Positions 45,601 to 55,432 of a DNA stretch of 64,000 nucleotides are shown piece after piece. The DNA is from Blastomussa wellsi (Eukaryota; Cnidaria; Anthozoa; Scleractinia; Plerogyridae). Within the stretch, counting starts at the first letter, position 1. Each line of letters begins with the position of its first letter. Under the pieces are notes generated by a model that worked only from the letters and a program-made list of their open reading frames with translations, searched no databases and had not been told where the DNA came from. The position numbers were made by a program, and so were the translations under genes. The stretch spans positions 1,679,172 through 1,743,171 of the forward strand of contig OX393561.1 in NCBI GenBank assembly GCA_947652115.1, given 5' to 3'.

Positions 45601-48600
45601 TTTTTCTGTGAAGTAGGAAAAATTCATCATCCTTTGTTGCAGAATACACACTATCATAAGACAGCTTGTATAAACGAATTATTGACAAGCTTACCAATTC
45701 TATCTACCCAGGCTCCCTTTGGGTCTTATCGCTCAAGAATAATATGCATGGCAGTTGGTGGAATGTCCTTCCCTGAGCCCGCAAAATTCGTACGCTGTTC
45801 GTGTCTATGGCCCGTTGAGGGCAGATACGTGATGTATAGGGAAATTATTATGTACCCATTATGTACCCAACACATATATATCTAAAGATATATTTCAATC
45901 GCTTTAGACTACATAACAGATTATATGGGTTAGGGTAAAGTTGCAGATTGATTATATAATAATATATTGGGTACATGAAAATTTCCCCATACATAACTTT
46001 CCAACCCCTCTTTAGCCCCACAGACCTGACCACAGAATCTTCGAAAGCAATTGCTTCTCTGTATTTTCGTCACCAGGCTCCACTTAACGACTTTTTCGCG
46101 CTTGTCACGCTGAGTTCACTAGCAATTGGTTTGACCGCCATGTTATCATCTCTGAGGTGTTTTGGCAACAACAGGGCCACGTTTTGGCGGTAGGTGAAGG
46201 CTCTTGCTTTTTGTTTAGAGCTCTTTAGAAAACTCGGCTCTTCTCAACTCTCAACAGCCAAAAACTTCTGAGAAGCAAGTTGACGTGAGAAATCATAATT
46301 TCATATACTTTAAGTCAAACAAGTTGAATTTTGCCGATTTTAAAATATAAATCCTCGTCCGTCCCTTCTATCCGTTCGTCGGTCTGTCGTTCGTCAATCC
46401 AAATACATCCCGCTCATACGCAAAGTTAGCCTCCTGCGCAGGCGTTATTAGGGGATTGCGTTACCACTCGTCCTCACTAACGCCTGCTTAACCGCGACCA
46501 ACATTCCTTTCCCATTGTCTCTCGCCAGACAAACTAACCAATCAGCATTGTCAAAACGATCGTTATAAAATTTCCCGCGAATCCGTTCTTCGCCGGCGCT
46601 GTTGGATATAGGGCGCGATCCATTGGGCCAAAAATTCCGGTTTGAATTTCCGAAATTTCCGCGTGCCGAAAGGAACGGTATTTTCCCATTGAACGAACAG
46701 GTCACGTCAAAATGGCGGGTTTGTAGTCCGACTCTTGCTTGCCTCTTACAAGTTACGGTAATAGAAAATATCCTGTAGAACAACCAGGGCAGAGTAAAAC
46801 TAGCGAGCTGCTTCAATCGTTCGAAATATGAACAGAATAAACGAACGAACTCTCTCCGTTAAAAAGTTATCGCCACAGAGATCAAAACATGTCAAGGAAA
46901 TAATTTTTAGTCGCGTGAGACGAAGAAACATACGCCACGTTGGGTAAAAGCCTCTCACCATCATCTTTTGTGACTTTAGGGTCTTGAGGAGAGCTCTATA
47001 TCTGGCAGCTTGAGAAACGAAACTGAGTTTAAGTGTCAAATGGAACAGACAATTTCCGGAATTTCCAATTTTCCGGAAAAGTGGACAACCTCTAGAGCGT
47101 TTCGAAAATGACCGTTCCATTTGATTCTGTACCTGAATTTCCGGAAATTTTGGTCCAATGGATCGCGCCCATAATACTCTGGTGTATTTCGATGGTTGAA
47201 ACACCAAAATATCATTTATTGTGACTACAAGAGGTAAGCGTGCGAGTCTGATTCTGTCATAAGTTGGAAGGGTTAATATTTTGGGAAAGATGAAATATTT
47301 ATTTCAACGCTATAAAATGCTACAACAGACTTCGCCAACTCGAAAACGCAAAGCGGAATTAAGTTAGTACACATCCGTGGTATTTACGAGCGAACAAATA
47401 GAAGGGATTCACCGCGCTGAATCATTCATTCGACAAACTTGCCACAGAACGATTTAAACGTCCAGCGCTACGTACTGGGTTAAAAGGCTGGCTTGAAAAT
47501 ATGTTCAACTTCTCCTTTCGATAGGTCATTGGCCCTTTGATTTGAGGCCTCAATTTGCTTAAAATTGGGTTTGAACAACCGACGATTATGAACGGCGCAC
47601 ACACTTGAAATAATATTTTCCGAACACCAAAATCGCTACGCAGTCGTTTAGAGTCTGAAACGTGGAAACTTTGACCCATAGGCTAGCTTTTCATTTGGCT
47701 GAACTTCAGTAATTCATTGCTGGATTGTACGTCTTTTTGCGGAGCTGTGAGGAAAAATATGAAAACTGAAAATCAATGAGACTGTCGAACACACTGAAGG
47801 CAAAGCTTGATAACAAACGACTTACCGTAGCCAGTTGATAAATTAAGGAGCGTATCTCTCTTCCCTTCAGTAAATAAGTTTCCCTTCGCAAATTCAGAAC
47901 TTGCTTTCATCCAAAATGAATTTACCAGAGAAATCTCTGACTTGGAGCAAAATCAATCGTCCCTGGGATCGCGGCGGGAGAAGCGTCGTGGGGATTTTAG
48001 TTTGTAAAATCTGATTGGCTAATCGGCGGTCAAGGTGAAGGTCGGCTTTCCGGATTTTAGTAGGTAAATTCTGATTGGCGAAGCGGCGGAAAGAAATGTT
48101 GGCCTCGGTTAAGTAGGCGTTAGTGGGGACGAGTGTAACGCAATCCCCTAATAACGGCTTCGTAGGAGACTAACGCAAAGTATGTATGTATCTATGTATG
48201 TATAATTAACTCAATATTTTTCCCCTTTTATCCGAAGAAGTGATTATTTTGCATTTTTTCTTTCCTGAGGGGCGTCATATTAATTTGAGTTGAACAAATT
48301 TGGTTTGTCGTTATCTTGAATAACTATTACAATTTCTTGAATCAGTGAAGTGCTTGAAATCTTTTAACAATTAATGCAGTACTATTTCCCTTTCCAGAGA
48401 AGCAGCTTCTGGTGTCAACAGAGTCAGCTACTTTGTGGCTGTCAATGTCGCTCAGATTCCCATAATCCTTATCACTCCCATTGTGTACCTGAGCCTGCTG
48501 TACCCACTGGTTGCGCCAAGAGGTAGGAAAAAGCTAGGTAGCCTAGTACAAACCAGTAGACACCTGGGACTAGAAAGACTATGTATGCGAAAACGAAAAC

Positions 48601-51600
48601 GAGAACAAGATTTGACTTCAATTTTTTGTCGCGTATACTAAAAAACTAAATACTCCGGAAACCTTTATTTTGCTTTTTGTTAGCAGCAATGTGGTATGTG
48701 CCGCGGGATAGGGTGTGGCTTTTTGAAGTTCTCGTTCCTGAAATAGGGTATCATTTTTGCCGCTTTTGGCATTGTTCCTTGTGTGATCGAATCCTTAGAT
48801 AGGGTATCAACATTGCAGTACGTAAACGGCAAGTGAAACGAAAAGAAACGATCTATTTACACTGAACAGTCCGTTAAGAGTATTAACGTTTCAGGAACGA
48901 AATAAGGTTGACCTGTTCATACATGTCTTCCGTTTTCTTTATCCTTAAATAGGTTCAGGGTTTCAGAACCTTCGCGGCACACACTTATCCGAAATTTAAG
49001 GTAGTACCCCCTACCCGGGTTCATACCCCTTTCCCAAATAACAATAAAGCTCCTAATATTTATAGATAACTTGTATTTGCAACTACGACATTTTTGCTTA
49101 AAAGTATACAGAATGACCTCGGCTATGCACGTGTCCGTTTCGTAAACGGTCAATGCCATTTTTTTCGACACTTAAAATTTTTTGGCTATCATAGAATTTT
49201 TTCACACAAAAGAGAAAGTAAAATTGTTCGTCAATGACCAGAATCGAACCCTGAACCTCTGACATGCCAATATCCCTGTCACTACACTACCAGGCTGATC
49301 CGCGAATTAGCCACAAAATTTCATTATAGATGATGACTTTCTTCGTCTATTTCACTTACATAGTATTGCCTACCAAACAAATAAAGCCAACCGCAATCAC
49401 ACTAGAGGAACGCGATATTAAGTGTGTATTACAAGATAATTTGCTTTTATCAACTGGGTTGATAATGTGAATTGGCCACCGTAAAGAGATTCGAGCTCTT
49501 TACGGTGGCCAATTGACATTATCAACCCAGTTGATAAAACTAAATTATCTTGTTATACTTCCCACCGACGCAGCACCACAATCTCTTCAGAAACTGACCC
49601 CCTCGTAAGTGTGTATTAGTCTATCACCAAATTATAACCAGTTTCGACCTAGTCTAGGCCTAAACTAGAACAGATGTAGCATCGTCCATTCCGAAAAGCT
49701 TGGTTACCAATTATGGCATCGACCGTTTACGAAACGGAGATCAGTTTCGGCTATCGCGTTTTTCCGCCGAAATGACGTCCGCTGGTTATAAGAAATCCTA
49801 CCAAGTTGAAATGTCTTCAGCTGAGAGGTAGCCAAGTGGCAGTGAAATAAGTATTGTACGAATTCTTATTCTGTAATTTTATAGCCTTTCTATCAGATCA
49901 TTGCAAGCTATTTTATTTCTTTTAGATATTTCAAAATTTGTTATGTTAGTTCCTAATACTCTCAAACTTGCAATGCTGCTTATATCCTGGTTATCTTTCA
50001 TTTGAATGTCTCAGCTTGTGCAGCAAATATCCAAAAACTGTCTGATAATAGACCCTTTTCGCTTGGGCGGTTTGTTGCCCCATTACATACCATGTGATGA
50101 TACTCTTCAAATGGTTGAGTGTATATGAATAAATAATGCTTGGATGGGTAAAATAAAACGGTTATCTTGAGAATGTCACATGGTTTGTAATGGGGCTACA
50201 AACACGCCCAAGCGAAAAAGGTCTATTAGCTAGGGGACCGTGTTATACATGCAGACAGAAAAAAGGGTCCCTTCAGTCAGTCAATCTAGCTAGGTGCATC
50301 CGAGCTAAGTTAATTGTAAAATGATACCCGCTAAAAGACAATTTATAGTGAATTTAGTGTTGACAATTAACAAAATATTGTTGTCTTATGCTACATTTTT
50401 CAAGTTTGTCCATTCCAATCTTTGTCGTTGTGTTTTCTTAGTTTTTAGTATATTCTCAGCTCCGACTATTGCATTTCTAGCTTTTTGATTGGCTAAAAAA
50501 CTCCGACTATGAGCCAATAGTCGGAGTTTTACGTCATATGGAAAATAGTGCGCCAAAGTTTTTATTTTACGCTTTGTAAAATTGTGGAAATAAAAATCGG
50601 CGGCAAAACCCGGTTTGAGAATTTACTAAAACAATCATTCCATTCGCCCTTGTTGGATATGAAGTGATTATAACCAACTCGCGCTACGCGCTCGTTGGTT
50701 ATTTTATCACTTCATATCCAACGCGGGCTCATGGAATAATTTTTATATAGCTCCCTCTTTGGCATTTTCCTACCTTACTAAACTATTATTTCATTTTGAT
50801 TGGAAGTCCTTTAAAACACGCTAATCTATAACTTCTTGACGCGATGTTTACAGGTTATTTTCGTTATTACTATTACGCCACACTCGGAGCTCAGTTTGCT
50901 TGCACTGGAATTGGGTATTGTATATCCGCCATATTCAACCCCAAGAACTCACAAATGGCGTCTGTCACTTTCGCACTGATCTCTTCTCTTGTGTCCGGTA
51001 AGTAAAGATAAGGTCTACAATATTACATATAAAGAGAGGGATGGCGAGGGACGAGAAAATGAATGTATAGGGAGGGGAGGGACCTCATGAAACACCGCAA
51101 AAGCGCACAAATGGCTTCTCATCTGTCACTTTCACACTGATCTGTTCTCTTGTGTCAGGTAAGCAAAGATAAAGCCTACAGTAACAAATGTGTTGACAGG
51201 GGAGGGGAGGGACGACGTAATGAATGGGTAAGGAGGGGAAGGAAAGGACAACATGAATCGTCCTCCCAAAACACACAAAGATAAGGCGTGAGGGAATATA
51301 TGGTTAGCGAGGGGACGGGTGGGACAACATAATGAATGTGGAGGTAAGGGAGGGGAAGGAAAGTATGAATAACCCCCAAAATGCACAAATGGCTAGCGTA
51401 CCGTTTTACTTCCGCGTTTAACAACCAATCCGAGTCACTACAAGATCACTGCAGAGCTACACCATCATCGTTTTGGACCCCACGCAAAAATCAGACACCA
51501 TTGGCCTGTTCTGAGGGAATTTAGACAAGGTCTTCGTTTCGTTTCGTTTGGAGGCGCGGTGACCTAATGTTTAGTATGCTCGGCGCCGGATCAGGAAAAC

Positions 51601-52220
51601 TGGGTTCGAGCCTCGGCCGGGCACTGCGTTGTGTTCTTGGGCAAGACACTTGCTCTCACAGTGCCTCTCTTCACACAGGTGTTTAAGTGGGTACCGACAG
51701 ATTTAAAATGCTGAGGGGTAACCCTGCGATGATCTGACACCCTATCCAGGGGGAGGAGTACAAATACTCCCAGTCGTCTGCTAACTTTCGTTTCAAACAA
51801 GTGTTTTTGGAACACTGCCATTCCCTGGGCGGTTTTGTTTTTTAGTCTTTTCCTAGTCTTGCGGAGCCAGTTAACCTTGCTCTGTTAGCTGATAGAAAAA
51901 GACGCATCGTTTTATTCCTGTTTCGTTTTGAATTTGCAGGCAGTTCTCCTACTCTGTGTAAGATGAACGGCTATAAATTTTTTGGGCGGTTGATGTACAA
52001 TCTGTCTTACTGCCGCTGGTATCTGGAGGCGTTGTTTGAAAAGGAAGCTATTCGTTTCCCAGAGGTCTTAGCGGCCTACGTGCATGGGGTATCCACAAGG
52101 AATGGATACACGCTGGATAACTACAGCACGTGCGTGGGAGTTTTGTTTGCCATGGGATTTGCATACCGCGGGTTGGCTTTGTTGTTTATGTTGTTTACAA
52201 ATAGGGGACAGCAACAGTAA
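30627..52220 (+). CDS. ABCG half-transporter (ABCG24/28-like), 17 exons
   Basis: Predicted exons: 30627-30720, 33571-33810, 35814-35899, 36737-36958, 37079-37396, 38939-39067, 39909-39992, 40266-40376, 40842-40895, 42111-42208, 43387-43499, 43667-44011, 45267-45421, 46077-46189, 48398-48522, 50854-50997 and 51940-52220. Phases match throughout, giving 903 residues. Order: signal peptide (exon 1, least certain), Cys-rich ectodomain (CPDGFYC, CPMGAYC, CPKGYFC), membrane helix ([18 protein letters not shown]), ABC domain with Walker [10 protein letters not shown], signature VSGGQRKRV, Walker B LLFLDEPT and switch His (CVIHQP), then the membrane domain ([21 protein letters not shown]). The ectodomain and C-terminus resemble plant ABCG24/28 and their animal relatives. 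It is expected to work as a dimer exporting lipid-like substrates; the substrate is unknown. Confidence 0.85.
31783..32300 (+). mobile_element. Decayed THAP-type DNA transposon fragment
   Basis: Reading frames broken by stops and shifts still show the start of a THAP zinc finger ([20 protein letters not shown] at about 31804), a typical THAP end ([12 protein letters not shown]) and then [15 protein letters not shown] near 32255, as seen before the DDE_Tnp_4 domain in THAP-bearing transposases. The catalytic part is not seen. It is a relic in the presumed first intron of the ABCG gene. THAP-derived host genes exist, but the stops argue against one here. Confidence 0.55.
33393..33536. repeat. 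Foldback repeat beside ABCG exon 2
   Basis: Arms containing TTGATATGCTAATGATGAGC and its inverse (GCTCATCATTAGCATATCAA) bracket about 70 bp. The right arm ends about 35 bp before the exon 2 splice acceptor. Related words (GTGTACCCCCTGTCCCATGT and variants) recur at about 32925-33005 and 33145-33225, so this belongs to a local repeat family. Confidence 0.6.
34075..34145. repeat. Small inverted repeat
   Basis: AATTATCTAGTGGAATTT and its inverse AAATTTCCACTAGATAATT flank about 35 bp in intron 2 of the ABCG gene. A short tandem CACTATTCTGCCACTATTCA pattern lies nearby at 34460-34505. Confidence 0.5.
37700..37925 (-). repeat. tRNA-Ser-like SINE
   Basis: On the minus strand the head GGTGGCGTGGCCAAGTGGTT and the arm GTTAGACTTGAGATC resemble a tRNA-Ser(TGA). 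A longer insert and a T-arm-like CCGAGTTCAACTCCTCGG follow, then an unrelated tail towards 37700. A head plus tail of this type points to a tRNA-derived SINE in intron 5 of the ABCG gene. Confidence 0.55.
38090..38393. repeat. 47-bp direct repeats around a tRNA-like sequence
   Basis: A 47-bp block (begins TGAAAGATTAATTAATCAAC, ends GTGGGACAAAGAAAAA) occurs at 38090-38136 and again at 38347-38393, identical by eye. Between them, at about 38142-38209 on the minus strand, lies a tRNA-like sequence (GCAGCTCAGCGGATAGAGCG, then GGGAGGTTCGATTCTTG). The anticodon loop can be read as GGT (Thr), but the stem has a mismatch. A repeat unit or a segmental duplication is possible. Confidence 0.5.
42381..42577. 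repeat. Long foldback in ABCG intron 10
   Basis: Arms of about 75-90 bp are nearly perfect inverses. The left arm contains GGTATGGTTTTTATGCGAAT, the right arm ends in ATTCGCATAAAAACCATACC. The loop is only about 13 bp. A transcript of the intron would fold into a very stable hairpin. No coding content. Confidence 0.8.
42737..43225 (+). mobile_element. LINE (CR1/L2-like) 3' fragment
   Basis: A frame with [20 protein letters not shown] matches the C-terminal end of the reverse transcriptase ORF of CR1/L2-type elements; a frameshift leads to [14 protein letters not shown] in another frame. The 3' UTR ends near AATAAAGTTGTTATTATTG, a short tandem tail typical of these elements. It is 5'-truncated and decayed, in intron 10 of the ABCG gene. 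Confidence 0.6.
44100..44281 (-). repeat. tRNA-derived SINE-like sequence
   Basis: On the minus strand the head GGGGCGGTGGCCTAATGGTT starts near 44278 and a B-box (GTCGGGTTCGAGCC) follows. The body continues into intron 12 of the ABCG gene. It resembles the SINE at 51549. Confidence 0.55.
44480..45230 (+). repeat. Minisatellite, about 85-90 bp unit, 8 copies
   Basis: A unit containing CCGGCTTATAGAGAGTTTAG, ATACAGTAAAATGACTGAAA, a CGGCG block and ACCAACACCAGTTGTCC repeats about eight times with modest divergence. The last copies decay towards 45230, just before exon 13 of the ABCG gene. Confidence 0.8.
46420..48180. mobile_element. DNA transposon with 65-bp TIRs, intron 14
   Basis: The left end (CAAAGTTAGCCTCCTGCGCA, then GGCGTTATTAGGGGATTGCG) is the inverse of the right end (CGCAATCCCCTAATAACGGC, then TTCGTAGGAGACTAACGC). 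The ends define an element of about 1.76 kb. Its interior holds short minus-strand frames with no recognised transposase, so it is probably non-autonomous. A second inverted-repeat element is nested inside (46611-47170). The small foldback at 4205 shares its ends. A TATG microsatellite follows the right end. Confidence 0.7.
46611..47170. mobile_element. Nested element with 30-bp TIRs
   Basis: GGGCGCGATCCATTGGGCCA at 46611 and its inverse at 47151-47170 (the pairing extends inward to 30 bp with two mismatches) bound 560 bp within the larger transposon. The subterminal regions are rich in TTTCCGGAAA-type words. No coding signal. A nested MITE is the likely explanation. Confidence 0.65.
49236..49305 (-). 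repeat. tRNA-like repeat fragment
   Basis: On the minus strand a tRNA-like shape can be traced (GCCTGGTAGTGTAGTGACAG as A-box region and GGTTCAGGGTTCGATTCTGG as B-box region). The stems do not pair well. Probably a tRNA-derived repeat in intron 15 of the ABCG gene. Confidence 0.4.
49434..49549. repeat. Penelope-like tail in head-to-head hairpin
   Basis: Two copies of the tail seen at 4690 and 10430 stand head to head: TTTATCAACTGGGTTGATAA to the left and TTATCAACCCAGTTGATAAA to the right, meeting at a 7-bp spacer after CTTTACGGTGGCC. The arms are about 54 bp each. Confidence 0.7.
50048..50228. repeat. MITE-like foldback, 181 bp
   Basis: TAATAGACCCTTTTCGCTTG at the left and CAAGCGAAAAAGGTCTATTA at the right form terminal repeats, extended inward by a CCCCATTAC / GTAATGGGG match. 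A similar but decayed relative lies at about 35275-35470. No coding content. Confidence 0.65.
50652..50722. repeat. Near-perfect palindrome
   Basis: GTTGGATATGAAGTGATTAT and AACCAAC pair with the inverse arm after the self-complementary loop region TCGCGCTACGCGCTC. Outer sequences (ATTCCAT / ATGGAAT) add more pairing. A companion inverted repeat around CTCCGACTATTG / CAATAGTCGGAG lies just upstream at 50457-50526. Confidence 0.65.
51095..51165 (+). pseudogene. Duplicated end of ABCG exon 16 with donor site
   Basis: About 55 bp after the true exon 16 end, a second copy of its last part appears (GTCACTTTCACACTGATCTG, then TTCTCTTGTGTCAG) followed by its own GTAAGC. It has no acceptor of its own that I can see. 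The inverted copy at 23.6-23.8 kb carries the same doubling, so the duplication predates the inverted copy. It could act as an alternative or decoy splice donor. Confidence 0.65.
51549..51830 (+). repeat. tRNA-derived SINE, intron 16
   Basis: The head (GGAGGCGCGGTGACCTAATG, B-box CTGGGTTCGAGCCTC) leads into a body with TGTTCTTGGGCAAGACACTT and CAGTGCCTCTCTTCACACAG, motifs widely seen in metazoan SINE bodies. It ends near 51830, about 110 bp before the last exon of the ABCG gene. Confidence 0.7.
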
Positions 52221-52527
52221 ACCGCTTTCCTAAACCTCTGGATAACGAGCTGCCCGGGCTTTATCTCGGAAGTGAACGCATGAGCAGAGTATCATTCGCA
52301 GTAAATGATTAACAATTATCCTGCGAAATAGCCCGGATTATCGCCTGATACTTAGCCGACGAGGCCGTAGGCCGAGTTGGCTAAAATCAGGCAATATTCC
52401 GCAAGATTGAGCAGGATCATTGTTTTTATTACTCAACAAATTTTCAACGAAGTGCCTTTACCAGCTAGAAAAGTTGCCGTTATGCGACGCTTTGCAAGAC
52501 TTTGACCGAATTATCGTAACTTACGTA

Positions 52528-53697
52528 CAGTCGAATCTCGATAACTCGAACCTTCAGGGGAAATAGAGAAAGGTTCGAGTTATCGGGAGTTGAGAAAAAA
52601 TGACCGGAAATAAGGAAAAACGATGATCATATGCACTTCTATTCACCACAGATTATCCCCCGAGATGAGGTTATTGGCAAACAAAATACTCTTGTTAACG
52701 TTAATTAAACTCGTGCTCAGTAGTTATTTGAGAAAAGACGTGAAATACATAGCGCACTAACCAGATGAAAGAAGTGCTTGAACCCTACTTGCTTCATTTA
52801 GCGACGAGAATTTACAAAGCTACAACCTTGTTCAAAACCTGTCGGAAACTTTTCGTGTTTACAAATTTCCTTACGCGCATCCTTTCCATATACGGGGAGC
52901 TTGTGTAAAAGCCCAGGTTAGTGCACTAAAGCCGGGATATATCGTGGAAGGCTGAAAAATATGTATAAGGCTTACAAAATTTCCAAAATATTGCTGTAGA
53001 ACAAAAAGTACCTGTCATTTTACACTTATCCAGGTTGTCTTTTTTATGAATTATATCATAGAGAACGTTGAAAATACCATTTCCGAGCCTCTAGATTTCA
53101 AACTTTTCAGGGGTAGGACCCCCAGAACACCCCCCCCCCTACAACTCGCGCCCCTGGCGCTCGTTTTCAAGCCCCCCCCCCCCCCCCCCCACTTTCAAAT
53201 ACGCTCCGCCGTCCCTGAATTCATACCATGGACATTTTAATTCAATTTAATTTAATTATGTCTGTATGGGGAAGGTATGCAAGTGCCATGCACACTGCAC
53301 TTCAAGGGACACCAAAAAATTATTGACATTTTAAAGAAAGAGTTAAGCGGCAAAGCTTGAAGAAGTGAGGATGAAATGTAAACGATCCTCAACTGGACTA
53401 ACTGGAAGAATACTGTCTCGCGATCGATTGCTTTAAAATAAATTTAATTTTTTGATCTACAGTTACATTATATTTTTTCTTGTCACGTCTTGAAAAACGT
53501 GGTTCGAGTTATAGAGGGTAAAATTATATAGAAAATGACCTGAAGGGAAATGAAAATTGGTTCGAGTTAGCGGGAGGTTCGAGTTATCGAGAGTTCGAAT
53601 TACCGAGGGTAAAATTACAGTAAATGTACGAACGAAATCCACGGGAAATCGATGTTGGTTCGAGTTAGCGAGGGTTCGAGTTATCGGGATTGGACTG
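52528..53697. mobile_element. Pogo/Tigger-like non-autonomous element
   Basis: CAGTCGAATCTCGATAACTC at the left and GAGTTATCGGGATTGGACTG at the right are imperfect inverted ends flanked by TA on both sides, as in Tc1/mariner-pogo elements. Many internal GGTTCGAGTTA motifs near both ends repeat the terminal sequence. No transposase frame. A C-rich run at 53165-53190 lies inside. Confidence 0.65.
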
Positions 53698-54299
53698 TAT
53701 ATCGCAGAATATCCGTCAGCAGCAGTTGACGGATATTGAGAGCATAAGGACCACATATGGGCAACGTGACAATTTGTTGAATAATAATGCATGATGCAGG
53801 TAGTGATTTGTGGGTCATGTGTAAAGAACTGAGCCAATGAAAAGGTAGAAGAAAATGAATCTAACGGTAATTAATAATTATTGGAGGAGGTTGAGCATGT
53901 TAGCGACAATTATCAAGGCGAGGTTTGTGTCCGCCGAAGCCAAAGGCGCATATCGCCGGCGTGTGTTCAACTTTGGCTAATAAGTGATCATTTCACCTCA
54001 ACACACTTCGCACCTAAAATTTTGTTTATGGTTTATCTCATCGAAACATCAAGTGGATTTTAAAGTGTCTATTAAGTCCAAATCTGATGCTGTTCAGTGT
54101 GTTCATGAAATAAGAAATTCGCCCAGTGTTTCTCTCTTGCTAGAAAGACAAACTCTTGCAAGGCGGAAAAGACTATTTGCACAATAATGTTATAATCTGT
54201 ACCCTATTATCCGTAAAAATGCCATTAGTTTTGCATGCATAGTTCTCTTGTCTGTATATTATGACGTCAAAATTCTATGCCACCGTGAATTAACTGTGT

Positions 54300-54836
54300 C
54301 GGGGGCACCCAACGACCTAATCCTTCCAAACGCGTCAGGAGTTCCTAAAATGGATTTCTCTATGTTCTAGAAGCCTGTTTAGTTAATTTGGAAAAAAAAA
54401 TATTTAACTGTTCGGATATTTCAGGGGAACTTTGGTCTTTTCGAAAGTCCTAGGGTCCTTTTTTGTCTCATCCGAAAGTTTTAGCCATCCTGATGGGTCT
54501 TGTCGAAAGCTCGGGAACATGGAGAAGCCATATTTTCACTACAAAATGTTAGGGGAAGTTTTTTCTTTACACTTGTGCCTATCGAAATTTTGCGGAAATA
54601 CTAGCCGATGTAAATGTTCTTATATTTTTAGCAGCTTTAAGAATAATTACGACAGACGAACATTTTAGCGAACAATTTTAGCGAGCACTTCAATTCCGAA
54701 AATTCTAGGAAAACGTTTTGGTTTTCCGAAAAAATTCGAAAAGTCTAGGGGATCGCTCGGCAAAAAATATCGAACTTATTAGGCAAACTTCCATCCGAAC
54801 ATATATTTTACCGAAATATTCCGTTGGGTGCCCCCG
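54300..54836. mobile_element. 537-bp MITE with 15-bp TIRs and 6-bp TSD
   Basis: CGGGGGCACCCAACG at the left and CGTTGGGTGCCCCCG at the right are perfect inverses. CTGTGT flanks the element on both sides (54294-54299 and 54837-54842), which looks like a 6-bp target duplication. The interior is rich in TCCGAAAG/TTTCGG-type words and noncoding. The superfamily is not assigned. Confidence 0.7.
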
Positions 54837-54842
54837 CTGTGT

Positions 54843-55432
54843 GCTCTCAACCAATTAATGAAAATAGAGATAGTGGTTACAACGTATAATAATGTAATTT
54901 GCTTGTTTGTTTCTGTTTGTTCCTTTCTAATAGATTGAGCTAATAAATTTATTTAATTGTTCCAGCTGTTCTGTAAAGGTTTGCTTCTTTTTTAAACAAA
55001 GCTTGCCTTGGGTTCGAACGGGAATACATTCGGATGGCTAATCGGAAAAGTAAAACATAGATTATATAAAAATAAAATTCATTACGGTGACATGATCAAG
55101 ATTTTAATGCCTCGTAACGTAAAAAAAACATGATGAATAGTTCATAACTAGACTACTCGCCCTCGTTTGCTATGAGAGGTTATAGTTCACCACTAAATAT
55201 TCTCCGATTCTCATTGGTTTAAATTGATCATTGATTTATACTACACTTCTATCCTCGCAACTTTCCATCCTTTTCTTTGGAATCAATGAATCACATCAAC
55301 GCATGTAAGGAAAAAAACTTGATTCGCCCACGGAACTTGTAGTCGATCACCCGTTAAAAATTTGAATAGAGGAGTTCCTAAGACACACAAATCATCCCAA
55401 AATCACCATTCCTTAGTTGTGGTGGAAATACG
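54843..55432. other. Noncoding region after MITE
   Basis: AT-rich sequence without a supported gene. It presumably includes the 3' end of the minus-strand repeat-domain gene, but no certain polyadenylation site could be chosen. Confidence 0.35.

Noticed and set aside
53165..53192. Long C run as a functional signal
   Set aside because: Homopolymer runs of this kind (also near 4590 and 12600) are common slippage or sequencing-prone sites; no linked feature.
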